Below, piece after piece: positions 48,405 to 51,143 of a stretch of 51,143 nucleotides of DNA. The stretch comes from Mycobacterium sp. PS03-16. Its GTDB lineage: Bacteria; Actinomycetota; Actinomycetes; Mycobacteriales; Mycobacteriaceae. The notes under the pieces were generated by a model. The model was not told where the DNA came from, ran no database searches, and saw only the letters and a list, made by a program, of their open reading frames with translations. A program made the position numbers and the translations under genes. Position 1 is the first letter of the stretch; each line of letters opens with the position of its first letter. The DNA lies in contig NZ_SPQO01000033.1 in NCBI RefSeq assembly GCF_004570325.1, positions 1 through 51,143 of the forward strand, in the 5' to 3' direction.

Positions 48405-49199
48405 TCAGGGCCGTAGGACCAGCACCAGATTGCTCACCGCGAACTCGCGCAGCCCCGGTGCGCGCACCGTCCACCACGCCCATCGCGGGTGGTAGCGGGG
48501 GAAAGCCGCGAGCAGGCGGCCGGTGCTGCGGCCCCACTCGAGGCCGGCGCGGGCGGACACCGCGAACAGTGACGAGCCGTAGTCGTTCTTGGGCCGGTGG
48601 CCGTGCCGGCGGGCGTAGCGCTCGGCCGCCCGGGCGCCGCCGAGATAGTGCGTCAGCCCCATCTCGTGACCGCCGAACGGACCCAGCCACACCGTGTAGG
48701 ACAGCACCACCAGCCCGCCCGGCCGGGTCACCCGCAGCATCTCGTTGCCCAGCCGCCACGGGTCGGGGACGTGTTCGGCGACGTTGGACGACAGGCAGAC
48801 GTCGACGCTGCCGTCGGCGAAGGGCAGCGCGGTGCCCGAGGCGCGCACGTAGCGTCCGCCCTCGGCGCCGGCACCGGCCGGGTGGTCGTCGGATGCCGCC
48901 GCCAGCGCGGCTCCGGCGTGCGCCTCGCGCGGATCCGGCTCGACGCCGACGTAGTCCATGCCGTGCTGGGCGAACGCCGCGGCGAAGAAGCCCGGGCCGC
49001 CGCCCACGTCGAGCACCGTCCGCCCGGCGGGAGCCCCGCCGGTGTGCGCCCGCCACAGGTCGGCGACCAGCGCGGCGGTGTCGTGGGCCAGCGCACCGTA
49101 GAACCGCGCCGGATCGGTTCGTTCGAACCGGAACTCCGAGAGCAGGCGCACCGACCGGGCCAGCGTCGCGCGCTGCGCGAACAGGTCGGTGACGGCCAC
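48405..49199 (-). CDS. SAM-dependent methyltransferase (Rv0224c-like)
   Basis: 264 residues, class I methyltransferase. Motif I is TVLDVGGGPGFFAAAF (about 61-76), the acidic residue after beta2 is VEPDP, and CLSSNVAEHVPDPWRLGNEMLRVTRPGGLVVLSYT provides motifs II-III. The C-terminal part, rich in Trp/Arg and ending FAVSNLVLVLRP, is typical of the Rv0224c family. It precedes the aldehyde dehydrogenase with a 46-nt gap and is divergent from the glycosyltransferase. The substrate is unknown; lipid or cell-envelope methylation is likely from context. Confidence 0.85.
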   Translation of the reverse strand: MAVTDLFAQRATLARSVRLLSEFRFERTDPARFYGALAHDTAALVADLWRAHTGGAPAGRTVLDVGGGPGFFAAAFAQHGMDYVGVEPDPREAHAGAALAAASDDHPAGAGAEGGRYVRASGTALPFADGSVDVCLSSNVAEHVPDPWRLGNEMLRVTRPGGLVVLSYTVWLGPFGGHEMGLTHYLGGARAAERYARRHGHRPKNDYGSSLFAVSARAGLEWGRSTGRLLAAFPRYHPRWAWWTVRAPGLREFAVSNLVLVLRP

Positions 49200-49220
49200 C
49201 GGGCCACCCTACGCAGCGGA

Positions 49221-49233
49221 TAGGCTGTCGCCG
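49221..49233 (+). promoter_or_regulatory. -10 element and leaderless start of the glycosyltransferase gene
   Basis: TAGGCT (49221-49226) ends 7 nt before the ATG at 49234. No Shine-Dalgarno sequence is present, and the gap to the divergent methyltransferase start is only 34 nt. Confidence 0.55.
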
Positions 49234-50397
49234 ATGCCTGTCCGCGCCCCCGTCCGTTCCGTGCTGCTGTTGTGCTGGCGCGACACCGGGCACCCGCAGG
49301 GCGGTGGCAGCGAGATGTATCTGCAGCGCATCGGTGCGCAGCTGGCCGCGTCCGGGGTGCGGGTCACCCTGCGCACCGCCCGCTACGCCGGGGCGGCGCG
49401 ACACGAGGTGGTCGACGGCGTGCAGGTGTCGCGGTCCGGCGGCCGGTACACGGTCTACATCTGGGCGCTGCTGGCGATGGCACTGGCCCGCATCGGGCTC
49501 GGGCCGCTGCGGCGGGTGCGGCCGGACGTGGTGGTCGACACCCAGAACGGGCTGCCGTTCCTCGCGCGGCTGGTCTACGGGCGTCGGGTCGCGGTGTTGG
49601 TGCACCACTGCCACCGCGAACAGTGGCCGGTGGCCGGTCCGGTGCTGGGCCGGATCGGCTGGTTCGTCGAATCGGCGGTGTCGCCGCTGGTGCACCGCCG
49701 CGCCCAGTACGTCACGGTGTCGCTGCCCTCGGCCCGCGACCTCACCGAGCTCGGCGTCGACGGCGCCCGCATCGCGGTGGTGCGCAACGGGCTCGACGAG
49801 GCCCCGGCGCACACGCTCACCGCACCGCGTTCGCCGTCCCCGCGCATCGCGGTGCTGTCCCGGCTGGTGCCGCACAAGCAGATCGAGGACGCGCTCGACG
49901 CGGTCGCCGCGCTGCGCGACCGGCTGCCCGACCTGCATCTCGACGTCCTCGGCGGCGGCTGGTGGCACGACCGGCTGGTCGACCACGCGGCGCGGCTCGG
50001 CATCACCGACGCGGTCACCTTCCACGGGCACGTCGACGACGACACCAAACACCGCGTCCTGCAGCACAGCTGGGTGCACGTGTTGCCGTCGCGCAAGGAG
50101 GGCTGGGGGCTGGCGGTCACCGAGGCCGGACAGCACGGCGTCCCGACCATCGGCTACCGGTCCTCCGGCGGCCTCACCGACTCCATCGTCGACGGCGTCA
50201 CCGGCCTGCTCGTCGACGACCCCGCCGGGCTGGCCGACGGGCTCGAGCGCCTGCTCACCGACCGCGTGCTGCGCGAGCAGCTGGGCGCCAAGGCCCAGGC
50301 CCGCAGCGATGAGTTCTCCTGGCGGCAGAGCGCCGACGCGCTGCACGAGGTGTTCGTCGCGATGCGCGACGGGCGCTACGTCAGCGGCCTGGTCTGA
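49234..50397 (+). CDS. GT4-family glycosyltransferase (Rv0225-like)
   Basis: 387 residues, GT-B fold. The N-terminal domain begins SVLLLCWRDTGHPQGGGSEMYLQRIGAQL, with the donor-side Gly loop. The C-terminal domain has IAVLSRLVPHKQIEDALDAVAAL and the E-x7-E-type motif KEGWGLAVTEAGQHGVPTIGYRSSGGLTDSIVDG that holds the nucleotide sugar. It transfers a hexose in a retaining reaction onto an unknown acceptor, probably an envelope glycolipid or glycan. Its last 22 nt overlap the converging membrane protein gene, as Rv0225 and Rv0226c do. Confidence 0.9.
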   Translation: MPVRAPVRSVLLLCWRDTGHPQGGGSEMYLQRIGAQLAASGVRVTLRTARYAGAARHEVVDGVQVSRSGGRYTVYIWALLAMALARIGLGPLRRVRPDVVVDTQNGLPFLARLVYGRRVAVLVHHCHREQWPVAGPVLGRIGWFVESAVSPLVHRRAQYVTVSLPSARDLTELGVDGARIAVVRNGLDEAPAHTLTAPRSPSPRIAVLSRLVPHKQIEDALDAVAALRDRLPDLHLDVLGGGWWHDRLVDHAARLGITDAVTFHGHVDDDTKHRVLQHSWVHVLPSRKEGWGLAVTEAGQHGVPTIGYRSSGGLTDSIVDGVTGLLVDDPAGLADGLERLLTDRVLREQLGAKAQARSDEFSWRQSADALHEVFVAMRDGRYVSGLV

Positions 50398-51143
50398 GCG
50401 CGTTCCGTCACGGCGCGGCGGCGCAGCGCGGCCACTGCGGCGCCCAGCGCGCCACCCATCAGCGCCGTCAGCCACACCACGTGTGCCCCGATCAGCAGAC
50501 CGCGGTGCGGCGACGACGGCGCGTCGCCGCCGACGCGGTAGACCACCAGATCCGCGTCGCGGTAGGCGACCGGCAAGTCCAGTGCGCCACCACCGGACTC
50601 CACGACCACCCAGCCGACGCCGGCGTCGGCCAGTTCCGCACGCGGGGCGCCGCGCAGCAGCAGATCCTGCACCGCGCGGGCCCGCGCCCCCTCACCGGGC
50701 ACGGTCTCACCGCCGATGACGAGATCGCCCGTGCTCAGCACATCGGCACGCACCCAGCGCGGGAGCGGATCGAGCACGGGTGCGTCCCCGGCCCACGCGA
50801 AGTGCCGCATGCTGTCGGGTGGCAGCACCGCGACCGGCCGCGGATCGGCGTTGATGACCGCCGCGGCCGCCGGCCACCCGGCCGGGTAGCGCACCGCGAC
50901 CATCCGGCCGCCGACGCCGAACGCCAGATCGGGCAGCACCGCGACCACGGCCGCGCAGCACACCGCCGCGGTGGCCGCCGCGGGAACGCGTGAGCGCAGC
51001 GCGAGGACCGCGCCCGCCCCGGCCACCGCGTAGCCCGGCATGGCCAGCGCCACCCACTTCTGCGCGTCGCGCAGCAGACCGAGGCCGGGCACCGCGCGCA
51101 CCAGCGCCTCGACCGCCGCCAGCCCCGGCCCGGTCGCCATCGC
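50376..51143 (-). CDS. Rv0226c-like polytopic membrane protein, C-terminal part (truncated by window end)
   Basis: The frame remains open to the window edge, so only the last 255 or so residues are seen. Helices lie near VALAMPGYAVAGAGAVLAL, AAATAAVCCAAVVAVLPDLAFG and LIGAHVVWLTALMGGALGAAVAAL. Between them is a soluble domain of about 130 residues that contains PDSMRHFAWAGDAPVLDPLPRW. This layout resembles the C-terminal half of GT-C-type or related envelope membrane proteins. Function unknown. Confidence 0.8.
   Translation of the reverse strand, partial: AMATGPGLAAVEALVRAVPGLGLLRDAQKWVALAMPGYAVAGAGAVLALRSRVPAAATAAVCCAAVVAVLPDLAFGVGGRMVAVRYPAGWPAAAAVINADPRPVAVLPPDSMRHFAWAGDAPVLDPLPRWVRADVLSTGDLVIGGETVPGEGARARAVQDLLLRGAPRAELADAGVGWVVVESGGGALDLPVAYRDADLVVYRVGGDAPSSPHRGLLIGAHVVWLTALMGGALGAAVAALRRRAVTERAQTRPLT

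Noticed and set aside
1..51143. tRNA, rRNA or IS elements
   Set aside because: I saw no cloverleaf-like tRNA sequence, rRNA segment, transposase motif or terminal inverted repeats with duplications; a covariance-model scan would be needed to exclude small RNAs.

Overview
The window is a GC-rich stretch of a fast-growing, environmental-type mycobacterium (Mycolicibacterium / M. smegmatis-like). Gene order at both ends follows M. tuberculosis Rv0209-Rv0226c: Rv0209-Rv0210-pckG-fadD4 on the left, fadE3-Rv0216 and lipW-lipC in the middle, and echA1-Rv0223c-Rv0224c-Rv0225-Rv0226c on the right. Family names come from recognising the proteins by eye; no database search was run.

Layout. 1-1842: membrane GTPase-like pair (first gene cut by the window edge). 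2043-3869: GTP-dependent PEP carboxykinase with a strong intrinsic terminator. 4030-8124: fadD4, a crotonase, an SDR and its divergent XRE/MmyB-type regulator. 8174-16235: fadE3 with a GntR regulator facing a run of Rv0216-type hydratase, CaiB/BaiF protein, amidohydrolase, glutaminase and MFS exporter. 16207-25781: a complete bacterial microcompartment (BMC) locus of the Rhodococcus/Mycobacterium type. 25778-33368: lipid-ester cluster (LipW, LipC, WS/DGAT, LipO, FadD12, acyltransferase). 33461-38198: small conserved genes, an exported protein with PPE-MPTR-like pentapeptide repeats but no PPE domain, EchA1, DUF1206, CsbD and Rieske proteins. 38232-46743: NAT, HtrA-like protease, a tandem FadE pair, DinB and DHFR-like proteins, a TetR gene with an upstream small ORF, a tiny secreted WDDTP-repeat protein and a kinase-like protein. 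46865-51143: aldehyde dehydrogenase, methyltransferase, glycosyltransferase and the end of a polytopic membrane protein.

The BMC locus is the centrepiece. Transcribed leftwards it reads: class III PLP enzyme, CoA-acylating aldehyde dehydrogenase, BMC-T, uncharacterised protein, BMC-P, BMC-H, BMC-T, APH-type kinase, SDR, GntR regulator. A divergent APC permease faces it. This matches the aminoacetone / 1-amino-2-propanol microcompartment proposed for M. smegmatis: permease uptake, SDR interconversion of aminoketone and amino alcohol, kinase phosphorylation, PLP-dependent phospho-lysis to propionaldehyde, and oxidation to propionyl-CoA inside the shell. Two things are visible here in addition. 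First, the same octapeptide RAELRALV sits in the C-terminal helix of the aldehyde dehydrogenase and in the N-terminal helix of the uncharacterised protein, suggesting a shared cargo-targeting signal. Second, four TGG-N5-CCA palindromes lie in the two control regions of the locus, three between the divergent permease and enzyme promoters and one in front of the GntR gene, which defines a probable operator set.

A general feature is leaderless initiation: in about ten genes a TANNNT-like -10 hexamer ends 6-8 nt before an ATG or GTG with no Shine-Dalgarno sequence.
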